In this document: positions 12,640 to 25,783 of the stretch, piece after piece | Layout of the letters: every line of letters starts with the position of its first letter | Position numbering within the stretch: position 1 is the stretch's first letter | Assembly (NCBI GenBank): GCA_035041965.1 | Contig: JAPYMA010000619.1 | Location: 62,001-126,000, forward strand | Source of the DNA: Anisakis pegreffii | Taxonomy: Eukaryota; Nematoda; Chromadorea; Rhabditida; Anisakidae | Reading direction: 5' to 3' | Length of the DNA stretch: 64,000 nucleotides | Notes under the pieces: generated by a model | Seen by the model: only the letters and a program-made list of their open reading frames with translations | Databases searched by the model: none | What the model was told of the DNA's origin: nothing | Translations under genes and position numbers: made by a program

Positions 12640-13315
12640 AGCGTCAGTTGACTGAGCATCACATGTTTTTCGCGTTATTTGGTTGATATATATGGCAAAA
12701 GAAAACAAAATTAAAATTGAACCGTAGTGAGTGACCACTTTTTTTACTTTTTTCATTTTATTTTCATCCATTTGTTTATAAATATTGATGTATTTGTAAA
12801 TGCTGATCGTTGTTCACTTGTGCATTAGTAAATTTATTATTTGTACATATATTCTCAAGTTCAGTTGTATAACATGAACATGCATCAATGATTTTTATGT
12901 TGAATATGTGATATTTCATGTGATCTCCTGAGCCCCTGGGATAAATTACCTGTTTGTGGTTGAGTTTGATGTTTCAAAATCGTTAAGCTTTATGTTCAGA
13001 GTCAGTTGAGAAACACCTCAGTGACGTTCCAAGCATTCAGTCGGAAAATGTTCTCTCAAAATTACCTCAGTTCGGGTGGTTTTAACTTAGTTCGTTCTAG
13101 GCCTGTTTAGGTTTTATGCACGTAGCTTGAAGAAAGGTCCGAACTTCATGCGCATGCTTCACTGCAGATACCTAGGTCAGACTCAGCATGATGCATAAGC
13201 TCTTGAAAGTGGTAAATTTTTGGAGGCATAGGTACTGTCTGAAAACAGTTGTTCCAATCGTGGGAGGGAGTGCACCTAGTGATGATGATAATTACACTGG
13301 CACATTAAAAAACAT
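12640..13315. other. Intergenic, nothing recognised
   Basis: AT-rich spacer with only short ORFs on both strands. Confidence 0.5.
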
Positions 13316-13319
13316 TCCT

Positions 13320-13900
13320 ACAAAAATTGAGTTTCAATAGTGTAGGGTATGAAGAGCCTTATGGTGGTAGCGGTAGGTCTGGAAAGTTCGCCTGGACCAC
13401 TCACCCGAAGAGTCGAGTCGCTAGGTGGTGGCTCGAAGAACAGCTTCATTGTAGTGCTGTTTAATGACAGCTGAATTGAGTCGATGGCGATATCATGTGT
13501 GCAGCCGATGGTCATTATTAAAAAGCATATTTTGGTTGCATGGGTGATCCCAACCCGTCGAGCTGCCAATAAGAGGGGCTAGGTTTAGGTAACTGCGACA
13601 GGCGTTCCCCGCCTACCGGCAGTCTCGGCGAATCGGGGAGAAATACTTCAAAATATGTTGATGATGCTTACCCGGGTATCGTCATCATTCATCTTCGAAA
13701 TAAAATACGGGCGTTCCCGGCTCGGGAAAGGCGCCGATTTGACCGGGGATAGGGAACTGCGCGTAAGTTGGCCTGAGTAGTGCCTTCGGGCATTTGCTCA
13801 GGTAACGAGGGTTCCCGGACTCACTGTGCGCACTTTCTCTTAACAGGGGGGAATTATGATCGGGCTGACCATTGGCTTGCACATATGAAATCACTTCACT
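13320..13900. other. GC-rich island, possible decayed repeat
   Basis: This segment is clearly richer in G and C than its surroundings. It contains two loosely similar stretches near 13601 and 13709 sharing GCGTTCCC followed by a CGA(A)T...GGGGA block. Minus-strand ORFs cover 13318-13569 and 13685-13894 but match no family I know and show no splice context. It could be a fragment of a mobile or satellite element, or an unusual promoter region. Confidence 0.35.
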
Positions 13901-15184
13901 CAGTTCAATGTTACTAAATGCATTATAAGAAGAAATCTCTCAGGTGTTTGTGGTTACTCGCCGAAGCTTATCTATTTGCTTCTATCATAATGCATTCATA
14001 CAACATTGCTGATGCTATCCTTGTTTCCCCTGCCAGTTTGATTATCATCTCTTGCTAGTGCCACTGAAATAACCTAGAAGATGGGGTTTGAATGCTACTA
14101 AAATGATGAATCAGTACCTTTGCTTTCAACAATTCACCACATTTGAGAGCTTTTATACATGCTGATGTTGAGCTAGGTAACTATGGTTTAGCATCCGCAT
14201 CGGGTTTAGACTTCTCTTTAGACTGCTGGCGTGAAGTCTTCTCAGGCTCCACACTGAATGAGTCATAACTTATTGAGGAAAGGTGGCTTTGAGAAACACT
14301 TTAGTAATTACCAGTATAATTATCACCTGTCAGTACTCCCACCAAAATAATTCGAGAGTTTCTTCGAACATTTCGTGCAATTATTCAGATTCAAGGGATG
14401 AGTTCAAAGCATGAATGAGAGATTTTTCCACCCTTGAACTTGGTTTATCGTGGAAACTTACCGAGGTAGTCCCTGAAAATCCCTGCGCCAGCACCTATGG
14501 CTATTGCATGGAGATGAAAATCCCTCTGTCATATTTTGATGAGGTTTTGTTTGGAGTGATGCATCGTTTTTGTTGTTCATTTGTTGTATTTTTCACATCA
14601 TTGAATAAAGTTTTTTAACTCGTGTTCCATGACCTGTCCACCTAAATTTCGGGTCATCTTTAAAAACCCCGGATTTTGGTGACAGGTCGTCTTTATGTGG
14701 TGGTCAACGAGCGGCGCTCGTGTGATTGTTGAGAGGACAACGGATGGCAGATCTTTAGCAACAAATAAGACCAAGTTTCATTCTGATTCTGATTATTCTT
14801 TTGAAGTTCCATTTTGACCCGACTATTCTTTTGATTGTTATGATGCTTTGTTGTCAGTGATATACTGTTGGACTGTGGATATATACTGCTGGACTGTGGA
14901 TCGTTGATGTCTTGACTGTGATACTGAAGAACTGTGAAATTTTAGAACCTGTGGCCATGAGTGTGGTTTTTCAGATCGTATCAGCGAATAGTGAGTGTTT
15001 TAGGTTGATAGGGTAGATCGTTAAGTTGTTGTGGGGAGGTAAAAGATTATTTTGGAATATAATGGGTAGATTTCATGAATGTGTAGCTTTTGTCGCATGC
15101 TGTGGTTGGCAAAAAGTGTCGTTATTATGGCAAAACTGTTGGAATAGTGTAATTGAGGGGATATTGTGAATGTTTCAGAATGTC
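13901..15184. other. Intergenic, nothing firmly recognised
   Basis: A plus-strand ORF at 14415-14618 ends with an AATAAA (14604-14609) overlapping its last codons. It might be the 3' remnant of a retroposed sequence, but no homology is apparent. Confidence 0.4.
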
Positions 15185-15466
15185 GATACTATCTATGGAA
15201 CATGCTTATTGATATAGGCAATTGCTGTAGAATCTTAAGTCAAGCATTTCATACACGTGGTGTTAGTTGTTAATTATTTGGGGTAGACTCGAAGCATGGA
15301 CTCTAACGTCTTATTATCTTTGTTGTTGATACTGTCTATGGAACATGCTTATTGATATTAGGCAATTGCTGTAGAATCTTAAGTCAAGCATTTCATACAC
15401 GTGGTGTTAGCTGTTAATTATTTGGGGTAGCCTCGAAGCATGGACTCTAACGTCTTATTATCTTTC
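15185..15466. repeat. Recent 143 bp tandem duplication
   Basis: Copy 1 (15185-15327) and copy 2 (15328-15466) are nearly identical, both starting GATACT(A/G)TCTATGGAACATGC and ending CTAACGTCTTATTATCTTT. I see about four to six differences, including one extra A in copy 2. No ORF spans it. Confidence 0.93.
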
Positions 15467-17770
15467 TTGTTATGTCATTTGATCCTTTAAAGATGGTTCA
15501 TGACCCTCTACTGGCATCGTAGCAGTATTACTTATTCCTGTTTCAGTCGCTGTCGTTAGATTAATTCGATGCTGTTAAGTAACCATTGGTGTTGTTGTAA
15601 TGATAGTATTGCATTGAAAGCTTAGGCTTGTCATTGATTATGGATGCTTATCAGAAAGTTGCAAACAACCGTACAGCGATATTCAAAACTGTTTCATAAT
15701 GTTTTAGCCATAGTTTGAAGCTTAGGCCAGGTAATTTGATGCGCGGGGTGAGTTCGGATTATTGGAAGCTAACAAGGCACTGAAAAGGAATGCATTCAAC
15801 TGAATGCGGATGCTAGATGAGTTGCTTTATTTGGCTTGATTTCATTCGTTGTAATAATTCTTCCAATTCACCATTTTCTTGTTCAGTCAGACTATCTCCA
15901 ATGCTTTTCGATGTGCTTAGTTGTTTTACGTTTTCTGCTGTTGGAGATTCCATAACCACGTCTACTTCTCAGTGCGTCTGATCGTTCACTCGCCTTCAAA
16001 TACGGATTCTATTTTATGCTCCACCACTGATGAATCTTTTGGAATCTTTGAAATCTTTTAGACCTGGAATCAGCACACTATTCATACCTAGAATCTTTAG
16101 AATCGGTTTAGAATCTCAGTTCGGTGTGATCATTGCGTTCTGAAGGGTGTGTCTTGCTTCCATGTTATCGTTTAGATCATCGAATTTACCTGGGTTCTTA
16201 GTTATTGGCTAATTTGTTACATGGTTATTTCTTGTGATGAAAAGCAGCAGCATCTCTATTATCTCAAGTACGCAACAGTATCTGTGTTATCAACGAATAC
16301 TGTGATTATCATCATTAATTTGCATCTCAAGTTCTGTGTGATCGGCGACCTGATCCCTTTATTGAGAATGTCGACAAAACCTTAAATCAGCCTTAGATCG
16401 GCTGTTCCGTGAGTGATCTCAACTATAGCAATATAGATGTTACCATGTTCAAGCTACCGGTACGAAGGCTTTTATTCATATACATTCTATCACTGTAGAT
16501 CAATTTCAGTACATTACCATAGCTCTGTAGAGATTGCCATCTTCAAGCTACCGGTACTGTCGAGGGATTTTGCTTATCGTCATTCTCAGATCGATGAACA
16601 GTAGAATGTCAAAATATTTTAGTTCCACTGAACACTGAACACTGTTAAAGTGATCCATTCTATCGTCAACATGGAGATTTGGGCCCGTCTGCTCATTTTT
16701 AGAATTATCATGCAATATTCCTTCCTGCATTTTGTTTTTAAACTGTCATATGTTCAGTCCGTGCAAAACTGTGACTCATAGAAGCCATGAACCTCGTTCC
16801 GTTCATTATAAAATCCCCAATCTAGGAGATTGTTGGTGAATCTGATTGGACATATGATTTACACTCCATGGTATCTTACATGTATGTGAGCATGCAGTGC
16901 AGATTTATGAAGGAGCTATCATTCATTCGTTCTTAATATTTATTCATAACCGACGTGATGAGAATCACAGTTCAAACGGTACCAACGAGATTCATTTAAA
17001 GTCACACTATTGTGACGTCTTATTATGATCACTACACAAAATTGTTACAGATATTAAAGACAATCTACTTGGACATATTGCGGCATGGCCAGCTGTTCGA
17101 TTTCTTCGCCAATCTTCTCACGATTTTTATGATCTTGAAAGAGCAAATCATTAAGTTTCTCCATTCTATGCGCATCTCAAAAGAAGTCGTTCTTTACTGG
17201 ATTATTCAAACTGATTCAGGGAATTCTAATAGATAGAAGTACTTAAGTGGGTGAGTTTAAATGACGAACGGAAAATTGAGAAGGTTGGATTGGGCCACTT
17301 CCAGGTGGATTAATTTGCCAGGAGCTTTCACTTAATCAAAGCACACACAGGTTGGCCCGTACACCTGTGCGAACTTCATAAACTTGATCAAGCTATTTTT
17401 TGAACGATATCATTGCCCAGGTTCCATAAAATAACCAGTTCTTTTCATGTTTATGCTCGTGTCACCAAACTCGATCCAGTTCGGCACATTGAATATTAAA
17501 CTTGATGCAGATCTCAGTTTATTCAGTGGATCTACTGGATTAGTTTTCATGAAGCTAATCACTGAAACCTAGTGACGGCGTTGTAAATAAAATCGAACAA
17601 CAATACGCATATAAACAACACGAATAATTCATTTCAGACGGGAATAGCAAATGTAATCAAGTGATCAGATTTACACTCGTTGAGAAACAATTTTCTTTCG
17701 TAGTATTCTACTAGTATACTTCAATTCGTTCAAATAATCTTTTGTGGGAGACTACTGCAAGAACTACACG
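15467..17770. other. Intergenic, nothing recognised
   Basis: No supported gene. A CTTCAAGCTACCGGTAC-like segment occurs twice (near 16448 and 16541). A 74-codon hydrophobic ORF at 17012-17236 has no family resemblance. Confidence 0.5.
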
Positions 17771-17775
17771 ATATG

Positions 17776-17781
17776 TTTATT
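17776..17781 (-). terminator. AATAAA polyadenylation signal for the quinone-oxidoreductase gene
   Basis: TTTATT on the plus strand, read as AATAAA on the minus strand, about 150 bp past the stop at 17930. Confidence 0.4.
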
Positions 17782-17929
17782 GTGTTGTTAATTAAATGCA
17801 TATAGCATGAATGAATAAATAACAATCAAAAAGATGATGAAAATATTTCAAAACTCCAAGAAGATTGCAAAAATGAGCAAATTTGAAGGTATCCTCAGTA
17901 ATTTCAAATATATACATTCGATTCTGCAT

Positions 17930-20556
17930 TCAGTGCATATCAATCAGTAATTTGCCAAATACATTCTCCTCTTTTATATCCTTTATGCAATCGTTTATCT
18001 GAAAATAATTAATTGTATATTTATGAGATAAGAATTTTGCATAATCAACTCGAACTTTGGTGACATCGCAACAGAGCAAATGCAACAATTTTGAACTTAA
18101 ACGAATTACTACAAATATCGAAGACGGCGACATATTATTGCTGCACTGAAGCAATTCAGGCCATAAATCTCATGTAGAATGGAAATTAAATTGGTAACGA
18201 ATAATATATTTAGATATGAATAGTGCAACCTTTTCGAGAGGATATCTTTTCTCGATTGAAACATTCAAATATCCTTCGTCATAGAGTGAGATCACTGAAT
18301 TGAGAACATTCTCCACATCTAGCTGAGGCCGTCCACCAAGCCAAATACCTTCGATTTGAAATAAGATTTTTTTTTGAAGATTATTAAATCGCACTTATTT
18401 AGAGAGAATGACTTCGCTTCATCATCACTTCTGTGAATGAAATTCCGAGAAAACATTCACATTACATTTACAATTGATTGCGAGAGCAACATTTAAGCCA
18501 AATGAATGCTAACCACAAACAGTAGCCTGTGATCGATGCAGATCAAGAAGACTAATGGATGGAATAATTCCTGATGAAAAACCAGCACTGATCACATAAC
18601 CACCGACCTTTAAGCTGAAATCAACGAAGCAATCATTTTCTTGATTTTCAGTTATCACTCAATTGCTGTGATCAAAGATTTTTGAGGAAAAAAAAGAACC
18701 GAATAGACTTCATCGAGATCTTAGAGGAGAATCAAAGAAATTCATCAGTTTCAAATGAAACTTGCTAATAAAATCCGATGAAAGTCATTCAGTAGCACTT
18801 TTCTTTAGCATTAAACTTGCTGACAATACGACTGCAGATAGCAACACTGCACATATCTATTCCTATACTTCAACGATCGTTTGGAATGTTGACAATGTTC
18901 TCAGCCAAATGAAATGTACATAGGATATTCAGACTATCGAAAAGAATCACCCGGCTAGCGCTTGTTCGAACTGTTTTCCGCCAACAGTGTCAATGATCAC
19001 ATCGACACCCTTATCAAACGTAACTTTTTTCAATTCTTTCAAAAAATTTTTATCGTTCCAATTGAATGTCGAATGCACACCCGTGGCACGTATCTTGCTT
19101 AACTTCTCCTCTGTGTCACTTGCACCGAACACCTTAAGTTCATCTGATAATTACGAGATATTACTTGAGAGAATCCGATTTTCTGGTATGATTGCGGCAA
19201 AAGAGCTATGTTTCTCTTCCGATATTCAATCATTCGTGAAGAAATTATTGGCGAGAAAATTTATATTCATTTTTTCTGATTGATTCAGAAACTGTTTCAG
19301 TGGGTTAGATATTTAAATGGGTGATTCGATGATATATGGTAAGGGCACCTGCCTGTGCTTTGAAAACATTCTGTGCGAGGTCGATAGTACTCATACCAAT
19401 TGTGCCTCGACTTGCCAGTATCAACACAGAACTACTGAAATGAATTTGTGCATTTCATGAAGTCCATTTCTTTGGAAAGCATTCGATCATAAAGTGAATT
19501 TCTTTATCTGCACCGTTTATTTTCAAGCATTTCAATTCTAACAGCAATCGTTTATTTTAATTGCTAAATTTGCTTGGATTGAAAACGTTTCACATTTCCA
19601 GAGGTCATGACACAACTAAAATGTAATCCATACTGACGAAACAACTGATGTTTCACTGGAAATAATACCGATTATTTATGATAGCAGTGGTGGTTATAAT
19701 GACAGAAATAATAATAATGCGTACCCTTGTCTTTCGGTGGCCATTTTCTGAAGTATCATATAGGCAGTGCCATAACTAACAGGTAAGCACGTGGCGAGAT
19801 CGAAACTTAGTGAATAAGGTATGGTAATGATGATATCAGTTGTTGATGACAACATACAATGTTCTGCGAATGCACCTGTGCCCTCGGGTCGTAACGCGAT
19901 CACTCGATCGCCTTCTTTGAAACGATTCACACTCTTACCTACTGACAGCACCGTTCCCGAGACTTCGAAGCCTTAAACTCGACCTACTCTTACTGTTTAC
20001 CATTCACCGCATTAATCACATGAATTGTTCACTTGTGGTATGTTTGGAACCTTACTGTTGTCATTAAATTCTATTTTGTTTGGTAACAAATCAACGATTG
20101 ATGAGAATGACTAGCATGTTTGCAAACATTGAACATGTGCATGAGCATATGTCTATGATCTCAATACAAGGTGAGTTACGGTTTCATGCTTAATGTTTCA
20201 TGATCATGCTTTCTTGCATTGATCTAAATCATGGTGACTTCATCAACCCATTCGAATGAAATGAGATGAGTTCGTGATGTTGTAAGTGAGCCTGATCGAA
20301 ACTAACCCGGAACGAACGGTATATTGGGTTTGAGGTGATATTGTCCGTCGATCATGCGAAGGTCGGCCATATTGAAACCAGCATTTGCAACTTCAATGAG
20401 CACCTCATGATCGTGTGGAGTTTTATCCTTGTGCTCAATTATTTCTAGCGGTTCATTGAAGTTGTTCAACGATGCGGCTCTATAGAAACGTTTCAGAGTG
20501 TTCGATAGAATGCCCTTCGTCGAAGCGTATCGTATCAACTTCGCACCGACATTCAT
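17930..20556 (-). CDS. Quinone oxidoreductase-like protein (zinc-free MDR family), probably mitochondrial
   Basis: An NADPH-dependent zeta-crystallin/quinone-oxidoreductase-type enzyme of the medium-chain dehydrogenase superfamily. Seven exons in minus order: 20556-20307, 19971-19725, 19434-19349, 19143-18951, 18614-18514, 18348-18230, 17998-17930. All phases agree, giving 354 residues. The GroES-like N-terminal fold includes VLIEVANAGFNMADLRM and PFVPGFEVSGTV, then GDRVIAL and LPVSYGTAYMIL. The nucleotide-binding loop is ILASRGTIGMSTIDLA (AxxGxxG). It is followed by GVDVIIDTVGG and LKVGGYVISAGFSSG. Cys/His ligands of zinc alcohol dehydrogenases are not evident. The first 30 residues contain several Lys/Arg and no Asp/Glu, as in a mitochondrial presequence. 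The closest named type is quinone oxidoreductase-like protein 2; substrate unknown. The 18348 acceptor (TCGAAG) is the weakest. Confidence 0.9.
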
Positions 20557-20796
20557 CCTAGAAAATCACATATTCTGAATGGATCTTATGCACTGTTTTT
20601 GATGCGGTCTCACAAGATGATCGTTGTCGTTTGCTTTATTCACAAAAAGCGGTACTGAACAACCCACTGTTACTATTTAACATTCATTCTGCAAATATTT
20701 CAGACTATCACCACTATTGCCTGAAGAAAAATCTTTTTCCAATATATTCCAGTTCTAGCAGAATTATTGTTGAACGGTAAAAGGTTAGCGTACTTC

Positions 20797-20943
20797 ATGT
20801 CCGGAGAAGAAACATTGGAGCAGATTTTCGGGTGGATTAAGATTAGATGGCATAAAAAGTGGATTAATGCGACCGTGAGAAATGTCCAAAGATTAGAAAG
20901 TTTACAAGAGCTCAACAAAATCTGTTCCTTAATCGCGACATAA
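20797..20943 (+). CDS. 48-residue ORF with poly(A) signal, unknown
   Basis: ATG 20797 to TAA 20941-20943. The sequence is Trp- and Lys-rich and looks amphipathic helical (GWIKIRWHKKWINATVRN, then QRLESLQELNKI). The same frame is open back to 20725, and acceptor-like TTCTAG ends at 20758, so either a trans-spliced small gene or the terminal exon of a longer one is possible. AATAAA lies 50 bp after the stop. The opposite-strand ORF over the same bases looks less protein-like. It sits between the divergent quinone-oxidoreductase and IFRD1 genes. No family recognised. Confidence 0.35.
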   Translation: MSGEETLEQIFGWIKIRWHKKWINATVRNVQRLESLQELNKICSLIAT

Positions 20944-21802
20944 TAGCTAAAAATGTTCAAAAAAACGGCAGACTTCTGAGGTGTACGGTAGTAATAAACA
21001 CTTCGAACACAATGCGCGTTAGCGTTGAGTTTTGAAGTGCAAAGCCGTCGAACTGCAAAACGAAAAACGGATTCCGAATCTCGATTTTGCCATCAAAAGT
21101 TACACTCATCACCTAGTTGTTCGATGAGCACTAAAATCGGAGCCAGTTTCTGACGGGTTCAGACAACAGGTCGTCATTCGGTTAGGCTGACGGTTAGTAT
21201 TGGCACAAATACCGAATGATTCTCAAGCATGAGTCACATGCGCCATTCACAACAAATAATCTAATTCATGAATAAATTTATTACTGAATATTGCATGCCA
21301 CGTGACGATGTGCACAAGTAAACGGTATAGCGTTATAAAAGTTTCGAAAACGTTTTCGAATAAATCGGATTTTATCGTGCTTACATTGTCGAGTTATTGG
21401 ATTTGTTCAAATTTTAAAACTTTTATAAGACATCTCATCATCAAATTATCAACCTTTCTCAGTTACCAAAAAGTTCATTATTATCTTCGTTATGTTTTCT
21501 TCGTACGCCCTATGGCCATTGTTTCTTTTTACTGCTCGAATTTTAACGTAATCGAATTTTGTGATTATTTGTTATCTTTTAAACGCAACTGCTCTAGTTT
21601 CACTAGTTTTATTCTCAGTCCTGTTAATTTTCTGTTTTAGAATTTGAACAAATAGATGAGTTGAACCAGTTTTCGGTATTGCATAACGTCTCATAACATG
21701 AGCGCATTCTAATCATAACATTTGATAATTCCATTTGAATGGTTCGCGCGCTGGATTTTTGATTTTATTTTGTAAACTTCACTCGAATAGTTGTGTTGAA
21801 GA
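20944..21802. other. Intergenic, upstream region of IFRD1
   Basis: Contains AATAAA at 20993-20998 (see the 48-residue ORF). A 112-codon AT-rich ORF at 21302-21640 is composed of Phe, Ser, Ile and Tyr as expected for random AT-rich sequence. Nothing else is supported. Confidence 0.5.
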
Positions 21803-24800
21803 ATGGGAGGTAAACGTCGAAATAAGAACAAAAGTGATCGCGACGAATTGGCCGTAGCACCTTCGAGTTCTCGGCAACACACCGGTTAGATTTCATCTTG
21901 TCCGAGTGGCATCTTGTGAACGGCTGCAGTTTTATAGTTCACGATTTTCAGTGGTTCATTGCGGTGCAGAAATTGAGCAGTTGTAAAAGTTTTCAATGAA
22001 TTTTGCACTTTTGTTATAGCGAAAACAAGCAGAGAGACGAATGATTTTGAATTGGATAATGAGGACGACGCTGCATCGGTTGCCTCGCATTTGACGCTGG
22101 ATGATGACCTTCAGAGTGTTATGGCTGACGATGGTTCGTTATATTTATCACTATTATTATTATTATTATTATTATTAACATTAATATTTATTATTATTTA
22201 TGTTTATTGTTTTACAATTTTCATTCTGATCTGTTGCATCAATTGTTGATCATTGTGTCAGTCCTTCTGGTGATTCTGTCGATTATTCACTCATTTAATC
22301 GTTATTTCTTTGCGTTGTATTTGCATGATTGTACAGTTTTAATCGTGTGTTTTCTCCAAAAAATCATGTTGATCATCAAAATACGTTGATAATTCGCATA
22401 TTTATGTTGGTATGCATTGGTTCACGGTCTCCCAGTTCATTTTCGTTGTTAGGATTTCAGTTATGATCACCATCAATCAACATTTTTAATGCGAGAATTA
22501 TTTTGCGTCCATTAGAAGAATCTTATTTTAGAACTGGACAATGAAGGTGAAGATGATGTATCGAATGATTTGTCATCGAGACTGTCCGAATATTTGGATA
22601 ATGCCACAAATAAAAAGTTTGCGTTTATTCATTTTCATTACCGTTGTTTCTCAATTCAATATTTACTCATTTTGAAATTTTGGAATGATCAGTGTAAGTT
22701 AGCATTGATGCTAATTATTGTAATATTCACTTATCAATGGAAGAATGCTTTATAAGGAATTATCCTTCTCATTGTTTGGTTACTTTTCATTACATTGAAT
22801 ATGTTCGAATGCATTCGTTCCAATCAACCAAAATTTGATCGATATTTGGAATTGATTTAATTCACATTTCAGTATCTCGATTCGTTTGGCAGCAATGAAT
22901 AATATCCAAATGATGTTGATGAAGAATTACATGATAGAAGAGTTGGAGAAGTGGACAGTAACAGTGATGGATTTTATTGAGAAAACATTGAAGAAGACTG
23001 ATGAGGAAGCATATCGTGCAGCTGTTTTATTGGCTCTTATTTGTTTGCAGTTAGGTGAGTGGGCATCGATTGAATGATATAATATGTGAATAATTTGGTC
23101 AGCTGAATGTTTCTCAACGATGCCATCGTGGTTTTTTAAGTATAATTGTCTATGTTGAGAGAATCACGAAACATTTTCATGCTAATAATGGTAGTATGTT
23201 ATACTATTATTCGCCATTTTGACAGTACCTGTTTCGCATTGATTGTTACATCATGGTAATATCAGTTGTAATCATCATGGTAATGTCAGATTATAAGAAT
23301 CACAGTGCTGCTTGCAGCATCGTTCCATTTGTGCGAGGCTGTTCAACTTTTTATTCCCGTAATCACTTTTAGAGAAGTAATAAGAGAAATATAATTGGCA
23401 ATGATTAGCGATAATACTAACAGCAACAATAATTGGGAAGATTTCAGGTGATTCATTGAGCGATCAAATAGAGCCAATAATAAATATCCTAGTCCAAATT
23501 AGTACCGATTCGTCGAGGTGTGAAAAGATCCGTGTTCAGTGTTTGAACACACTGTCAATATGCACATATTTGTGCGTTGAACAAGCCTCAACACTATCCA
23601 CTTGTGCGAATTCGTTACGATCAGTTTGGATCACCACTAAAGCCAACTCTATTTCAACGTCGGTTTTTAGTGCTGCTTTAGCTGGATGGTCTCTTCTTAT
23701 CAATCAGGTATGGACATCAGTACAATAGATTCTTTTTTTTTGTTGCTATTCACTGAATTCGATTTGGATGTTTTTGATTCGTTCTTAACCTTCATTTTCA
23801 CTTATTCCATCTGCTAAATGCCAACACATTTCCATCCTTTGATGTCAAATAATATAACTTTTTTCGTTATCGTTTCATTTCATCCAGTATGATGCACAAC
23901 AGTCAACGATGCTTCTTAGTTCCGAAAATTACCAGTGTTCTCGAGTCCTGTTTCAATCGTTTGATTAGCTATTAGAAATGCGATGAAATAGTCCGGGCTG
24001 CCTGATCCGGTGATTGGCGAGAATCCTATTAATCCTACTCATTTCCATGATTGTTTTAATTCAGGCGGGCCGTCGAACACTAGAATCAGCTCTGTTGGAT
24101 GAGTCTAAACTTTGTGCGTTCATCGATGGCGCTCAGGTGGAATTCATATCTCTTAAAAAACCTCTTTCATGTATCGTAACTAAAATATATTGTGCTTGTT
24201 CATGAAAAGTTTAGTATGCAAACGATAGAATTTCTATTGTACAGGTGGACATGCGTCTAAGTGCCGGTGAATCGTTGAGTGTACTCTACGAAACAGCGAT
24301 TGAAACAATGGGCGTAGCGTATCGCTTCCCCAACCACCAACACCTACTCGAATTATTGGAAACACTCTCAACAGATTCGTTGAAATATCGAGCAAAGAAA
24401 GATCGAAGAGTGCAACGCTTCTCATTCAGACAAATCTATAATTTTATTAAGGTGAGTTGGCTTGTAGAAAGGAAAAATCAGTGGAAGGAAGTTAAAAATG
24501 AAGGTGGATGAGAGTGTTGAGGATTTGAATTTTTTCGTTTCTTCTTGTTTTGTTTCATTAAAAATAAGTCGAGTAGACATCACTGACCATTATGCTGAAT
24601 AGTGAATAAGGTCACGATGACGGTGTTGGTAATAAGAAAGGTAAACTTTAATGGCGAAAGCATACTTAACGAAAGTTTTATTTTGAGGATCAAACGGCTC
24701 CATCGATGAAAATCAAATTCAGTGGTGAAACTTTAGAATTGGATTCATGCGGAAAGAAATTACTCTATGACTTGCTATGTGGTGTTCTACGTGGTGGTAT

Positions 24801-25486
24801 GAACTTGCATTTGAAATCGAATCCGATGTTGAGAGAAATCTTTGATTTAGGGCCTGTTCCAGAGCATTTACCAGCAAAGATGAGCAAATTGCAAAGGGTA
24901 ATCAACGCCTTCGGAAATTATTTTTATTAATGTTATGCATTAATTTGCAGAGTTTCTGTAATAATTTATATAAATTGTGGAATGTAAAAACAATAAAATA
25001 TGATGATGAAAACCAAAAAAATCAACAAATGAATTTCGGAAACATCAGAACAAGTGGTCAATATGTAATCCCTGAAATGAAATTTACATCTATCGAAATT
25101 CATCAGCCCATCGCTCGAAAATAATTAAATGAAAACCAAATGCATGAGCAATTAATTTGAGCCTTTTTGGAAGGAAATTTTGCAATCTCAATTCGTAATC
25201 AGTTAAACGCATACTGTAAACAATATGAAGAAGCAATTTAGTGTGAATTTTCTTAAATTTTTGAATGTGAAATCTTACGAACTTCTTAATCGATGAGACA
25301 AACTTGACATTCCATTCCCTTATCATAATTAATTGTATGGAACTGATCACTCTCAAAAACTTCACGAAACTTATTCTCGAAAATATGCTGAATAATCATA
25401 ATTTCTTTCAGATGGCAATACAGAATGCGATGAATAAGACACGTGATTTACAGCGTGCAAAACAGCGCGATAAACGTTCTTGTTGA
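21803..25486 (+). CDS. IFRD1: Interferon-related developmental regulator (IFRD1 family)
   Basis: IFRD proteins are HEAT-like nuclear and cytoplasmic regulators linked to transcription and ribosome biology. Nine exons: 21803-21884, 22020-22133, 22532-22616, 22873-23054, 23448-23707, 24065-24136, 24245-24451, 24688-24897, 25412-25486. Phases agree and give 428 residues, the usual family size. The N-terminus is basic (MGGKRRNKNKSDRDEL) then acidic. The IFRD domain includes SIRLAAMNNIQMMLMKNY, VDMRLSAGESLSVLYE, KYRAKKDRRVQRFSFRQI, and CGKKLLYDLLCGVLRGGMN with IFDLGP. The short C-terminal exon (NKTRDLQRAKQRDKRSC) matches the conserved KARTKARSKCRDKR tail of animal IFRD. It is convergent with CTU1, with about 300 bp between stops. 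The exon between 23707 and 24065 is short relative to vertebrates but in phase. Confidence 0.93.
22152..22177. repeat. (ATT)n microsatellite
   Basis: Eight or more ATT repeats in an IFRD1 intron. Confidence 0.9.
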
Positions 25487-25783
25487 AATGAGAACTGAAT
25501 GGTATGAAATGGGAATTGATTACGTTTGATGTGGGAATTGATTATGTTTGATGGTTTTTGACTGGATTCATTGATATTATCATAGATACATCATGGTTAT
25601 GATCGAAAGCCTGAACAAGCCCTTCACTGCCTCATTCGTTTTATCATCATCATTATTATTATCAGTATCAACGAAATTACTTTCGAATAAATCCATTCAG
25701 TGTTATTTCTTCGAAAATGTCTTAAAGTACCCTTCCTTCCCCATACATTTTACAAACAAAAACAACATTCAAACAGCACTTTC

